From Adineta ricciae (taxonomy: Eukaryota > Rotifera > Eurotatoria > Adinetida > Adinetidae): a DNA stretch of 64,000 bases. The position numbers were made by a program, and so were the translations under genes. The stretch is from the NCBI GenBank assembly GCA_905250025.1, contig CAJNOJ010000330.1, forward strand, positions 1 to 64,000. Direction: 5' to 3'. Below, piece after piece: positions 54,083-64,000 of this stretch (within the stretch, counting starts at the first letter, position 1; each line of letters opens with the position of its first letter). The notes beneath the pieces were generated by a model. It was not told where the DNA came from, ran no database searches, and saw only the letters and a list, made by a program, of their open reading frames with translations.

Positions 54083-56673
54083 ATGCAACAAAGAAAGTAT
54101 CTTCTTAATTTCAATCTTGTTTTCATCGTAAGTATTTCATTTAATAACAAATCAAAGTTAATTAATCATCGGATCTTCACTAGATCTTATGTTTTGAATC
54201 TGTGCTATCGAATGTATGTCCGAATACATCTTGCAATTGTACACTGACGAATAATACCGAGTTGATTATTAGTTGCAACTCGACACCATTCCTAACGCAA
54301 TTACCAACACTCATACAGAATAGTTTGCAAAGTACAATAACTCAACTACGTGTTATTACATCGACAGGCAACACAACCGGTCCACTCATACGATTACCAA
54401 CCGATATATGTTCGTACACAAATTTAATTGTACTTGATCTATCGTCGAATAGTATCAATGGCACATTGGATACATCGGAATTGAATTGTTTGAGTTCAAA
54501 ATTGACTCAATTGGATGTTTCGTCGAATAGTATTGAAAGTATTGATTTAAGTCTTCTGAAAACAACAAAAGTGTTGCAATCTATTGATCTTTCATACAAT
54601 TCTCTTGGAACTATGCCGACTATCGATGCATCGACATACGTTCGTTTTCCTTCAACATTTGTATTATTGAACGTCAGTCACAATCGGTTAACTAGTGTTG
54701 ATTTTTGGCCCATATTTGTTAAAACAAGTAAATTATCGTTTTTCTTGTCATCAAAACCGGTTCTCTTTGCTTAGGAAAGGCAATGACAATCGATTTAAGT
54801 CATAATATCATTCAGAATTTCACAAATTCGATTCCAATTTCTGTTGAACAGTTAACTGAAACCCCCGATCCACGCTATTTCTATTTGAATGACAATCACA
54901 TAACGCATCTGTCCGATCTTTTACTTGAACAGTACGGTGCATGTTCGACGCTCGATCCATTGAGTACCGCTTTCTTCGTTGTCGGTATATCGAATGTTTT
55001 ACTAACACAAAATCCCTTGGTCTGCGATTGTCAATCGTACAATCTAATCTCCTACATCAATGAAAATATCGAAGATTTTCCGAACATTTACAATGGATCT
55101 GCCTTATTGACACAAGCAGTATGCTCGGAACCGAATGGACAAAAGTATATATCGGTTGACTTGAGTCAAAATAACTGTGCAAATTATGTTTTGCCAAATA
55201 TTTCGAATATATTCTGTTCGTTTGCTCCCAACGGCTCGTATGTAACAATTACACCACCGACGTATTGGCCAACGTCGACAACTGCCAATACTGGGTCAAT
55301 AGTAAGTATTCGACCGATTGATTTTGTGTTCTCCTTTAAAACTGAATGCGTAGGTCAATCATTCGGACAGTTCGTCAACATCCGTCGCTTGGTATATCAT
55401 TTTAGGTGTTATTCTCGGCATAGTTGTCCTCCTTGCTGCTATCATCGCCGTATGCTATCTATGCCGACATCGACTTTGTCCACAAAAGTATCATTCGAAA
55501 AAATTAACTCATACTCGAACAAATGCAAATGGTATTTATGAATTTATGACTCGAACCAGTATGATTTCATCGGGAAATAACACAAAATTACCTCATACGA
55601 AATCACAACATGCTTCAATGTCAATACTAGCGAATCGATCTAATCATCAAGCCAACGGCACACAGCGATCGGTATGATAATCATAATGTAATCTACAATA
55701 TTTCATCTGATTTGTTAGAGTGATGCTGGTGGCACTGGTTTACCTACGAATTCCAAGCCACTGGAAGACAATGGCAAATGTAAGTAAAACGAATTTTGAA
55801 TCTTTAGGTTTACATGTACTGACTGTGTAAGTAGTTATTCATCAAGATTGGAGACACGATCGATATTCGAGGTCTCGATATACATTTTAATTGATTTCTA
55901 CCGTAGCTAATCAATATATAACTTATCTCTATTCGATGATTGACATCAAGGTTTTATATTGAGACCGACACTGACAGAATGATTCGATCTTGATAGATGG
56001 TTATTTACAATTAATAGTATAAACAGAACTTCTCTATTTAGTATCCAACAACGATGGCAGTCAAACAGATTTGCATCCCGATCGATCGAAACCACCCAAC
56101 GGCCATCTACTTTCAACTCAACATTTTCAACAGCAATCGAATAATGATGTGCATCAGACCGGTATTCTACCTCTTCCATCGGTAATCGACGTTGCTACGA
56201 ATACCGCAAATGGTATCAAGGGAATTCCAATATCGGCGTTGCCAATCAAATCTCCGCCAATGTCTCCAACTGCTCTCGATGCAAATACATTCGACATAAG
56301 TATTACATCAATTCCGACAGCACCATCGAAACGCGCGAAGCTTTTACCACCAATCAAAACCGGTAATGTTCTCAATACAACAAATGACAATCTATTGAAC
56401 ACATCAGCAGGTACATTGATTGCTGATCAGAGACAACAGCGACGCAGTTCATTATGGACTCGAAAACAAAATCAGTCCATCATATCTCCATTACCTCCTC
56501 GTCCTCAATCAATGGTAACTCAACGTACAAATTTTGACTTCGATGGTACATACGACGAGGATACTCCACCGATTCCAACGATTGAAAGTTTAACAACGAA
56601 ATCAGCAAAACCGATCCGAACTGTTCCATTCCTAAATATATCTGTTGTACCTGCCTGGGTAGATCGAGAGTAA
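54083..56673 (+). CDS. Type I membrane leucine-rich-repeat protein
   Basis: Cell-surface LRR protein of about 720 residues. Exon 1 (54083-54127) gives a signal peptide, MQQRKYLLNFNLVFI, joined to ILCFESVLS. An N-terminal Cys-cluster follows (VCPNTSCNCTLTNN). LRR-like units read LIVLDLSSNSINGTLDTSEL, LTQLDVSSNSIESIDLS, LQSIDLSYNSLGTMPTID, FVLLNVSHNRLTSVDFWPIF and, after an intron, MTIDLSHNIIQNF. A C-terminal cap (NPLVCDCQSYNLISYI) and many N-glycosylation sites come next. A Thr/Pro-rich stalk leads to one TM segment (WYIILGVILGIVVLLAAIIA) and a stop-transfer RHRLCP. The roughly 300-residue cytosolic tail is Ser/Pro-rich (LPPIKTGN, ISPLPPRPQS) without TIR or kinase domain. The function is not known; adhesion or signalling is an inference. 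Poly(A) signal AATAAA near 56731. Confidence 0.78.
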
Positions 56674-57119
56674 AGATGGACTCAATCAATGTATAATTTC
56701 GTTGCATATATGTTTTCCTTTTCTTAAACGAAATAAAATTGAATAGAAAGAAAGGTAAATGCTGTTGTTTTGTTTGCGACCGATTTATTTAAAAAGATGA
56801 TTTCGTCAATAATAAAACTTCAAAGCAATTTATCTAAAACCTACTAAGTTTTAAACGTGCACATGTGTACGTGTATCGTGTGCATGACTTTTCCTCCCCA
56901 AATGTTATAAATCGATTGTGCTGTTTTATTCTCACGGCTAGCAAAAGATCTTCTAACAGAAAATGAAATCTATCATCCAAAACGAAAGCAAGAAGGAAGA
57001 AAGAAAAAACGTATCGAATAAATAATAAGATGAATGTAAAGAGAACTAGCCTAGGACGGATGACATAAACAGAAAAAAAGAGTGTGAATATTCTTTTCTT
57101 ATCTTTATACACTTGATTA
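56674..57119. other. Convergent 3' flanks of LRR and EF-hand genes
   Basis: About 445 bp between two convergent stop codons. AT-rich, with AATAAA-like signals on both strands. No gene seen. Confidence 0.6.
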
Positions 57120-58622
57120 TTAATTTGGTACAACTTGTCCGAGTCCACTTTGTTGAAGAATATTTGCTACAGCTGGATTAGCACCATCGAATAGAGCTGC
57201 TTGATATACACTGTTTTGAACGCCACCAGCATGATTTCCATAACTAGCTTGATAGTTGCTAGCGGCTGCAGAGTATGATTGTTGTCCGCCATAGTTTTGT
57301 TGATTACCACCTTGAGCCCATTGACGAAATTCATCTCGACTGATGGCACCATCTTGATTAGCATCGGCTTGATTAAATATAGCTCGAGCAACATCGAATT
57401 GTTGTCCGTCCGCACCTCCAGTTGCATATGAACCACTTGCAGCCGCATTAAAATCGAAACTATCATTTTGATTTCCTGCATTTATAGTTCGAGCAGTATT
57501 AAACATATGTTGTTGATAGTTGAGCGAGTCGACAGTGGTATAAGCTGGGCGAACATTGATACCAGGTGGTAGTTGTCCATTATTGAAATCACCACCTGAT
57601 TGAAAGGCAACATTGAATCCGGCCATGGCACCGTAGTCAATATCGAGAATAACATCTTTGAATGCATCTGGGCCGAGTAATTCATTGTAAACTTGGGATG
57701 CAGGAATCTGATTAGGGAATCTTTGAAATAAAAAACAAAAATTGATGGGAATTTTTGCGTAAAATTATGAATTCCTTACTGTGTTTGTTGTTGTTGTTGT
57801 TGTTGCTGCTGCTGTTGCTGTTGATACTGACCACCACTTGCGCCAGTCACGCCCTGTTGAGCCCATGTATTAAATTCATCTCGACTGAGTGACCCATTTT
57901 GATTAGTATCGACTTGGTTGAAAACAGCTTTGGTAGCGTCAAATTGTGGTGGACGGTTCGATGATGTTGCAGCTGAAACGGATAATGAGCCCGCACTGGA
58001 TGACGTCGTTGATCCACCTAAAATACAGATGCTTCATTGAAAATGATCTATACAAGCACGTAGTTTTACTATAAGGGCTTATTTCTGGTTGCATACCGCG
58101 TTGTTGATATTGTTGTTGTGCGGCTGCAACATCGATCTGAATTGGCTGTTGACTGATGCTTCCCACACTGGATGGTGGTTGAGTCGGATAGCCCGTTGGT
58201 CGTTGTGGCCCGAAGACACCAATGCCTGTCCCACCTTGTTGCTGCTGTTGCAGACCAGGTGGCCGAATGATGGGAATACCACCAGCTAGTTGTGGTTGGC
58301 TACTCACCGTTCCTTTGGAGAAACCAGTCGCGACACTGGTGGAATCGAACGTTGTATGCGTGCGTGCTTGGGAGAGATGACTTTGTGTTGGTGATGCACT
58401 TCGTACGGTTGTTGTATCCGCAATGGAAGTTCCATCTATAGTGTTCGTTGGTGAATCTTGTCGTAAATGTGATTCTGTTCGAGTGATATCGCCTGATGTT
58501 TCACTCGTAGCACGAATACGTTCGGAGGTTATTTCCGTTTCTGAAGAAGATGACGATGATGATGAACTACGTGCTGTCATGATGATTGTACACAGTGAAA
58601 GAATGTAGTAGATTAGTTTCAA
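57120..58622 (-). CDS. Ser/Gln-rich protein with two EF-hand motifs
   Basis: Three exons. The ATG at 58622 gives a possible signal peptide (MKLIYYILSLCTIIMTARSS); a second Met 14 residues on is an alternative start. A long Ser/Thr-rich low-complexity part follows (SSSSSSSSSETEITSE; SHLRQDSPTNTIDGTS) with Gln/Pro-rich segments. An intron (GTATGC...TTTTAG, near 58096-58021) joins YQQRG to GSTTSSSAGSLS. The first EF-hand reads FDATKAVFNQVDTNQNGSLS then RDEFNTWA, followed by a poly-Gln stretch encoded by CAA/CAG repeats. After an intron at about 57723-57779, FPNQIPASQVYNELLGPDAF leads to the second EF-hand, FDVARAIFNQADANQDGAIS then RDEFRQWA. The loops have Asp at positions 1 and 3 and Glu at position 12, so calcium binding is likely. 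The protein ends GLGQVVPN. No family name is recognised. Confidence 0.75.
57780..57832. repeat. Coding (TTG/CTG)n microsatellite (poly-Gln)
   Basis: TGTTGTTGTTGTTG/CTGCTG triplets on the plus strand encode about 14 consecutive Gln on the minus strand, between the two EF-hand regions and next to the exon end. Confidence 0.9.
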
Positions 58623-59614
58623 GGCTAAATTGTTGTGTAGTGCGAACTGTCGTGACCACGAGAATAAAAAGAGAAACGAAAAAGAAGTTATCGTTGATAA
58701 CTAGAAGAAATCTTCGAAGCGTAACGAGCAACAAGAACGAAGGTAAAACGACTGTGGAGAAAAAGAAAATTGAGCTCACATGCGTGCACTTGTTGAAGAC
58801 ATTCATAGATATATACGGCTCAAATTGAACATTACCTTGCTCGTTTCAACCGTGAGATTGAAGTAATTAGAAGAATGATTTTGTAATTTTTCCTTTCAAC
58901 ATTTTTGTTCACGCTTTTTCTCATGATCAAAAGTTCAATGAACATTTCGATAGATGTCACAAATATCTGACTTCGAGTACATTCTTTATCATCCAGTACC
59001 TGCGCTTCTCTTTTCTCTCATGAAGTTATGCTGCGGATAAATATTTCTGTCTTAGATATGATGAGCACATCTACTTCTGCGCATTACTCAATTGCATTCC
59101 AACATTTTGTTCATAGATGTGACTGGAATATCTATGGCAAAATGGGGAAAAAGCCTCATCAGTATCATAGCTTGTGACGTGCGTGGGATGGGAAAGTGTT
59201 TTATTTTTTATTTTTTTCTTTGTGAATATATTTTTCTTTCTTGAAATTATATTCAAAGATTGCATCGGCATATTCTTTTTCTCTTTCCGTTCTTTCATCC
59301 ATTATTTTTACACAGAAACAACTCAAGCTGTTACAACCATCATTAACAGTTTATACGTCGTGTCACTTATATGTGGTGTATGCCCCCTCTCTTTTCCTCT
59401 CTTTATATATATATATGCACATACATAACTTCCTTAAACTATTATTTTGCTCGTAATATGTCGTATGGAAATTTTTATCATTAGTAAAACTTGATGTAAA
59501 ATGAGTAGGATCGATTTCTTCTCCTATCTTATCTCATATGAAACGATTAAACATCGCCACTTTTTCATTTCTTCCTTGCAGATTGAAAACTATTTCTGTT
59601 CGAATAGTATAGCA
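58623..59614. other. Divergent intergenic region EF-hand gene / CD164-like gene
   Basis: About 990 bp. Includes a short TA repeat near 59405-59415. Several short open frames on both strands are T-rich translations without motifs. No gene seen. Confidence 0.5.
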
Positions 59615-60372
59615 ATGAATACTTCACAATCTATGTCAATAGGATTACTTCTCGTCGTACTTCTAAGTAAGATATTTAATGTGTTTGACGATTTATGTGC
59701 TTTCGATGTTGTGCATTGTATTTCTCCATTACTCTGCTTGATCCTTTTTTTACAAAAGCCGCTTCTTCTTTACTGTAGCTACACCATGCTGTGGCGCATT
59801 TTCTAACGAAACGAACAGCAATGTAACAACTAACACTAATATGACTTACTCACCAACAATGGTAACCAGTCCAGTGGCCATCTTTAACATCTCTACTAAT
59901 GCAACAGTAACACAACAAAGTAAAGACTCCGGTTGCTTTCTGTTCAACTAATTCTTTCGCATTCATGATTTTACATAATACTATTGAAGCGTGTTTTTCA
60001 TTTATCTAGTTACAACTGCCCAAATAACGACTGGTCAAACCGAAGTGAACAGTTCAACTGCAGCTCCAACTGTTCAAACGAGCATGGTAACAAACTATAC
60101 TACAATCTCTCCCAATACAACAACATCAACAATGAATACTACAACTTCGACAACAACAAAACTAACGACAACGACCAGCAAGCCATCCGGTACGACAAGC
60201 GGATATTTCTTCGTTTGAATCGTAAAACTTCTCTGATGTTTTAGGTCGCAAATTCGACGGTCTCTCGTTCGTTGGTGGAATGATACTCGCAACAGGCTTG
60301 AGTGCACTGATCTATCTCGTTGTAAGTTATTTACGCCGAAATAATCAATTGCCATATTCAAATTTACATTAA
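59615..60372 (+). CDS. CD164: CD164/endolyn-like sialomucin
   Basis: A small type I mucin of about 165 residues in four exons. Exon 1 from the ATG at 59615 encodes a signal peptide (MNTSQSMSIGLLLVVLL). Exons 2 and 3 encode TPCCGAFSNETNSNVTTNTN and a Thr/Ser/Asn-rich, heavily N- and O-glycosylatable ectodomain (TTTSTMNTTTSTTTKLTTTT). The last exon matches the diagnostic CD164 end: KFDGLSFVGGMILATGLSAL, a TM helix, basic RR, and the tail PYSNLH. The human end is FDAASFIGGIVLVLGVQAV...NYHTL (from memory). The C-terminal YxxL signal (YSNL), close to the membrane, is the lysosomal/endosomal sorting motif of endolyn. Introns are all phase 1 and about 60-170 nt. An AATAAA lies near 60645. Mammalian CD164 acts in adhesion and endolysosomes; the same role here is inferred. 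Confidence 0.8.
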
Positions 60373-61104
60373 AACTATTCTTGTAACGGGATCGGTTTTT
60401 TTCTTCTTCTTCAACGTCTAAGTGTGCATTTACACTAAAAAAAAGTGGTTGTGAATGTTGATTTATTATGATTATTACTTTTTCTCTCCTTTCTTTCTAC
60501 AAAAAAACAGAAACCTAAGAATGTGTGATAAATTCATTTTTATGCAAACAGTTACAGACAGTTTTTAAAAAAGAACAGTGTGCCTAACAGTTTTTTTTCT
60601 CCTTCTGTTTTGAAATGTATTCGAGAATGTTACTGAATTGAAAGAATAAAAAGTCTATTTTCGATCATTTTCCATGCTAATTTATTAACAAATGTCGAAT
60701 TTGTTGATCATTCGTATGTTGTTATGTTAGAAATTCGATCGGCAAGGAGGAATAAAAACAGCAAACATTTAATTGAGACAAAGAAAACAAGTCATTCGAT
60801 AGTTTTTGTTCATCAGATTTCTTAGTCGTGCCATTTTTTAGTTGAGAAGAACATGCAAATAGACAACAGACTACATTGGATTGTTCTTTTGCGAATTACT
60901 TTTCATAAAGTGTTGTTGTAAATGACATTTCAATTAGATTGATTCCAAAATTATTCAAAATGGTAGAACAATAAAACAAGCCTGTAGAGTGGAAAGTGTA
61001 ATCAAGTAGAAGACAGGTCAATATTGAAAATGAACTATGAAATATCCATGACCTGACAAATTGAAAACGCGCATCGTTATTCACTTTTTTTTCGCTTGAA
61101 AGTC
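60373..61104. other. Intergenic region CD164-like / REEP
   Basis: About 730 bp of AT-rich sequence holding the CD164-like 3' UTR and the REEP promoter. A minus-strand open frame at 60896-61084 has no motif. No gene seen. Confidence 0.5.
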
Positions 61105-61596
61105 ATGATAATTAGCTTTTTTACCTATCGTTTATTATCTATTCTCATTGGCATTCTCTATCCTTCCTATCAAACTTATAAATCTCTAAAATATCAACAG
61201 CATGATCAATATCAACCTCTCCTGTGCTATTGGACTTCCATTAATCTGTTTCATATATGGGAATTGATATTCGATCAGTTGCTTTCGCTAATTGTTCCGT
61301 TTTACTATGAATTGAAGTTATTTCTGATCTTTTGGTTAACTTATAAGAATATTTCACAATTGCTATTCTCTCAGTTTATACTGATATATTTGGATAGATA
61401 CGAAGATGATATTGATTACTTGTTTAATAATACAATACAGAGAATAACAGAGATTTGTTTCAAATTAGCCGTTTTTGTATTGAATCAACAGCGAATTATT
61501 TCGACAAATGATCGAATGGACAAACAGAATGAACAATTTCGGATAAAAACTAACTTTGCCTCCCAATATCGACGAATGAATCCTATCCAACGATAA
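61105..61596 (+). CDS. REEP/TB2-DP1/HVA22-family ER-shaping protein
   Basis: A single-exon product of 163 residues from the ATG at 61105. The TB2/DP1 domain shows LLSILIGILYPSYQTYKSLK (family: LYPAYxSYKA), LLCYWTSINLFHIWELIFDQ, PFYYELKLFLIFWL and LIYLDRYEDDIDYLF. These are the hydrophobic hairpins that wedge into the ER membrane and curve it into tubules. The short tail (FASQYRRMNPIQR) lacks the long microtubule-binding extension of REEP1-4. It is closer in size to REEP5/6 or HVA22, but the exact subgroup cannot be decided by eye. AATAAA lies near 61685, and ERCC8 follows on the other strand, tail to tail. Confidence 0.85.
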   Translation: MIISFFTYRLLSILIGILYPSYQTYKSLKYQQHDQYQPLLCYWTSINLFHIWELIFDQLLSLIVPFYYELKLFLIFWLTYKNISQLLFSQFILIYLDRYEDDIDYLFNNTIQRITEICFKLAVFVLNQQRIISTNDRMDKQNEQFRIKTNFASQYRRMNPIQR

Positions 61597-61733
61597 TCGT
61601 AGAGTCAGATCAGAGAAAATTATTCTTCAATACGTATGTCTTTGTTTTTTGGAAACTTGAATTTCTGTACATTATAAACTCACCAATAAAAAAAAGCATA
61701 TGCACGCTCACAAAAAAATATCGGAAAAATCAG

Positions 61734-63143
61734 TTATGTCTCTTCTTCATCATCACTCCATTCATCTCGGTTCAAAACTTGTCCTAATGATCGTGTGGTA
61801 TCCTGTCTTCGTTCAGGATTTTTCAAGGAGATTTCGTATTCTTCTTGTTCTTTCTTCACCGATCCCCAAACAAGTATATCGTCCGAACAAGAGTACAGTT
61901 CAACTAATGAACGATTATATATACAAGCACTGACAGGCATCAGATGCCCACTCAATGTTGACAACCGTTGTCCGGAGAAAATGTCGTACACACGAATGAA
62001 TTTACCACATGGTACGTAAACAAGACCTTTAGTTTGATCGTGTTTCATTTGTGCACATGCCATTGTCAACATACGCATATTATTCGTTGGTACCAAGCCG
62101 TAATTCACCAGTAGGCGTTGACCATTATTGATATTCCATAGATACATCAAGTCATCCGCACCGACTGTTAGCAAATGCGTATTATCTGGTAGAAATTCGA
62201 GAGATTTGACACCGCGATGGTGAGCAACAGAGGATACTGTCGTTGCACGAGGTTTGACTTGATCATTATCGGTTAGAATATTATCACGATCGAGTGACAT
62301 GTAATGATTGCGAGAACTACGAATGTCAGTAAATAATACTCGGCCATCAACCCTATGAAGAGGGAAACTTCAAAATATAACGTCAAAAAAGAGCGTTATC
62401 ATTTACCCTCCACTGGCTAATAGGTATGGACTATTATTAAACCATTTGATTAGACAGACACCTTTTTTCGTATGAGAATGGATAATATGTGAATTAGAAC
62501 CGGTTCGAATATCAATCAAACGTAGATCGCCATTTTCATGTGCTACTGCAATGATCGATGTATCTGCTACCGATGGTATTTGAGCTGCGTAAGCAAAGTT
62601 ATTAAATTCGTAATCATCGACCAGCTAAATAGGAGGTTCATCTTTGCTATGTACAATCCTTTCTGCTTCGTCTTACTTTCACTCGATTAGTATCCCATAT
62701 TTTCAATTTCTTGTCCAAACCAAGTGTAATGAACATTCCATTGTCATTTGAATACCAAATAAGTGAACAGATATTATGTGTGTGATGATCTCGATTAGTA
62801 TTTCGATCAATTTGAAAGACGATAGGATGCGTAGCGACAAGACTCGAAGGAAACATATCATGGCAACATATGTGTCCATTGGAACCACCGGATAAAAGAC
62901 TAAAGTCGATATGTTCTAGTCAATGCTTCTCAAACTTTGAGATGACACTCACTAACGATATTCAGATTGATCAAGATCCATCGTCGATATTGAAGAATGA
63001 TGATAACTTGTCAAATCACGATATTTACATAGAGTAAAATCAGCAAGCCGACGTGTTTGTTCAATGTGAATAAACGATTGTTCAAGACCATATTCACGTG
63101 CACGTAGAAGATTGACACGATTTGGTGCACGGTATTTCTCCAT
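61734..63143 (-). CDS. ERCC8: ERCC8 / Cockayne syndrome A WD40 protein
   Basis: Substrate receptor of the CRL4-CSA ubiquitin ligase in transcription-coupled repair. The Met at 63143 (MEKYRAPNRVNLLRAREYGL) is chosen because TTTTTTAG, a splice acceptor, lies just upstream, suggesting a 5' UTR intron. WD units visible: ICSLIWYSNDNGMFITLGLD then KKLKIWDTN; HHRGVKSLEFLPDNTHLLTV followed by GADDLMYLWNINNGQRLLVN; KFIRVYDIFSGQRLSTLSGH; and LVELYSCSDDILVWGSVK. LLTVGxDxxMxLWNxxNGxxxLVNYG is a strong CSA signature. The acidic C-terminus, DEWSDDEEET, parallels WSSSDEEG in human. Four short introns are inferred. It is divergent from the next gene across 274 bp. Confidence 0.9.
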
Positions 63144-63417
63144 ACGTGATCTAAAAAGTCGGAAATGTATGTAATGTTGATTACTCAATCACATCACATT
63201 CGAAAACTTCGTCGTTATTCTATTGGTCCCAATAGTTCAATAAATTTCAATTGATTTCAAAATCTCAAATTCTTTTTTCAGTTTGAATTCTTATTCTCGA
63301 AAATCAGTCTTTCTTTGTTCTTTTTGTTCTCATCGTTCTCTAGATGTCGCTCGGTACAGTTGTCTTTGTTCTCACTTCCAACGATTCATTTATCATTCAT
63401 TCTTTCAGTTCATATTC
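63144..63417. promoter_or_regulatory. Bidirectional promoter ERCC8 / coiled-coil gene
   Basis: 274 bp separate the divergent start codons. It contains a near-perfect inverted repeat of two CCAAT boxes, CTATTGG (63220-63226), two spacer bases, CCAATAG (63229-63235), about 80 bp upstream of the ERCC8 ATG. An NF-Y-type element is inferred from the arrangement. Confidence 0.6.
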
Positions 63418-64000
63418 ATGACTCTTCAACTTCTTGAAGCTACTCTTACTCAAGGTCCATCCTGCTCCGCTGACGATATTGCTGAACTTGAAGTTCATGT
63501 TCGGAATGAGATCGAACACTATGTTCAACTAGAAATCGAACGAGAACTGTATGAACTGGTTCAATCAACAACGAATGATTCTTTACTGACACCTGCAGTA
63601 TGTTCAACATACTTATCCGGCGGGGAAATGAGTAATGAAACATCGAAAAAACGCATTAAAAATGACAGCGATGCTGCGAAATCAAGTGCAAAGACGAGCA
63701 TGGAACTCGATCAACAATTGACGAAATTGAAAAATAAATATTTAACAGTAAGACTTTTGATCCACTTTCTTCTGAATATCATTCTGTTTTCATAGAAAAT
63801 CGCCGGCCCGTTAGCAACACTAGAAGCGTTGAAACTGATTGTTGAAAAGCAAAACAACGAGAAAGTGCAATTGGAGAACGAAATTCAAAAACTTAAACAA
63901 CTATACGAAGAATATAGTCAATATGATGAGTATTCAACAAAAATGTTAGAAAACATCAAAATTCTTAATCAAACACAACTGGCTGTTTCGAAACATGAAT
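63418..64000 (+). CDS. Coiled-coil protein, partial (runs off window)
   Basis: Exon 1 (63418-63747) begins MTLQLLEATLTQGPSCSADD, followed by ELEVHVRNEIEHYVQLEIER, a linker (GGEMSNETSKKRIKND) and LDQQLTKLKNKYLT. A 48-nt intron (GTAAGA...TTCATAG) leads to exon 2 from 63796: KIAGPLATLEALKLIVEKQN, then EKVQLENEIQKLKQLYEEYS, continuing past the window end. Heptad-rich, so coiled coil. I do not recognise a family. I prefer the Met at 63418 because the open frame upstream of it looks like untranslated sequence. Confidence 0.7.

Noticed and set aside
55057..56402. Minus-strand open frames opposite the LRR gene
   Set aside because: Shadow frames of well-supported plus-strand exons.

Overview
This is eukaryotic nuclear DNA from a small-genome animal. 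It is AT-rich, most genes are cut by very short introns (about 50-65 nt, GT..AG), and genes lie a few hundred bases apart on both strands. Protein content is metazoan: PKA catalytic subunit, K2P channel, rhodopsin-like GPCR, DZANK1, CD164-like sialomucin, CSA/ERCC8. Two copies of one locus that differ by a few percent sit inside the same scaffold. Together these features suggest a bdelloid rotifer or a similarly compact, heterozygous invertebrate; this assignment is inference.

Layout. 0-5.4 kb, minus strand: PDCD7 (U11/U12-59K), UCKL1 and RPL10A. 6.5-10.5 kb, plus strand: PHAX and DNAJC16. 12-14.2 kb, plus: an unrecognised Ser/Thr-rich gene spread over long introns. 15.9-23.0 kb, minus: a long coiled-coil gene, then DZANK1. 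23.2-32.8 kb, plus: CDC45, divergent from DZANK1 across 207 bp, and MTR4 (exosome helicase). 34.7-42.8 kb, plus: one PKA catalytic-subunit gene with three alternative first exons. 43.6-47.4 kb, minus: eIF2D and a SMAP-type ArfGAP. 47.4-50.0 kb has no gene I can support. 50.0-56.7 kb, plus: K2P channel, orphan GPCR, poly-G tracts around a 10-N gap, and a type I membrane LRR protein. 57.1-58.6 kb, minus: a two-EF-hand Ser/Gln-rich protein. 59.6-61.6 kb, plus: CD164-like sialomucin and a REEP/TB2-DP1 protein. 61.7-63.1 kb, minus: ERCC8/CSA. From 63.4 kb, plus: a coiled-coil gene that runs off the window.

The window is a scaffold with visible joins: single n at 12447, 14848, 29098 and 32756, and N10 at 53794-53803. 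Around 14848, 699 bases are repeated almost exactly. The 29099-32755 block is a second version of 15498-19150 and lies inside MTR4, where it takes the place of one missing exon. The end of the contig at 14847 and the start of the contig at 29099 share 28 identical bases. The simplest reading is therefore two haplotypes placed in series: haplotype A is 12448-14847 plus 29099-32755, and haplotype B is 14849-29097.

There is no operon-like system. The genes are mostly conserved housekeeping genes (RNA processing, translation, replication and repair) mixed with signalling and membrane genes. Recurrent non-coding themes are inverted CCAAT-box pairs in both close divergent promoters, unusually long introns and intergenic stretches around the PKA gene, and CT/AT/CTT microsatellites. 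I found no convincing new biological system. The strongest observations are the haplotype misassembly, the three-promoter PKA gene, the palindromic CCAAT promoters and a frameshift in CDC45.
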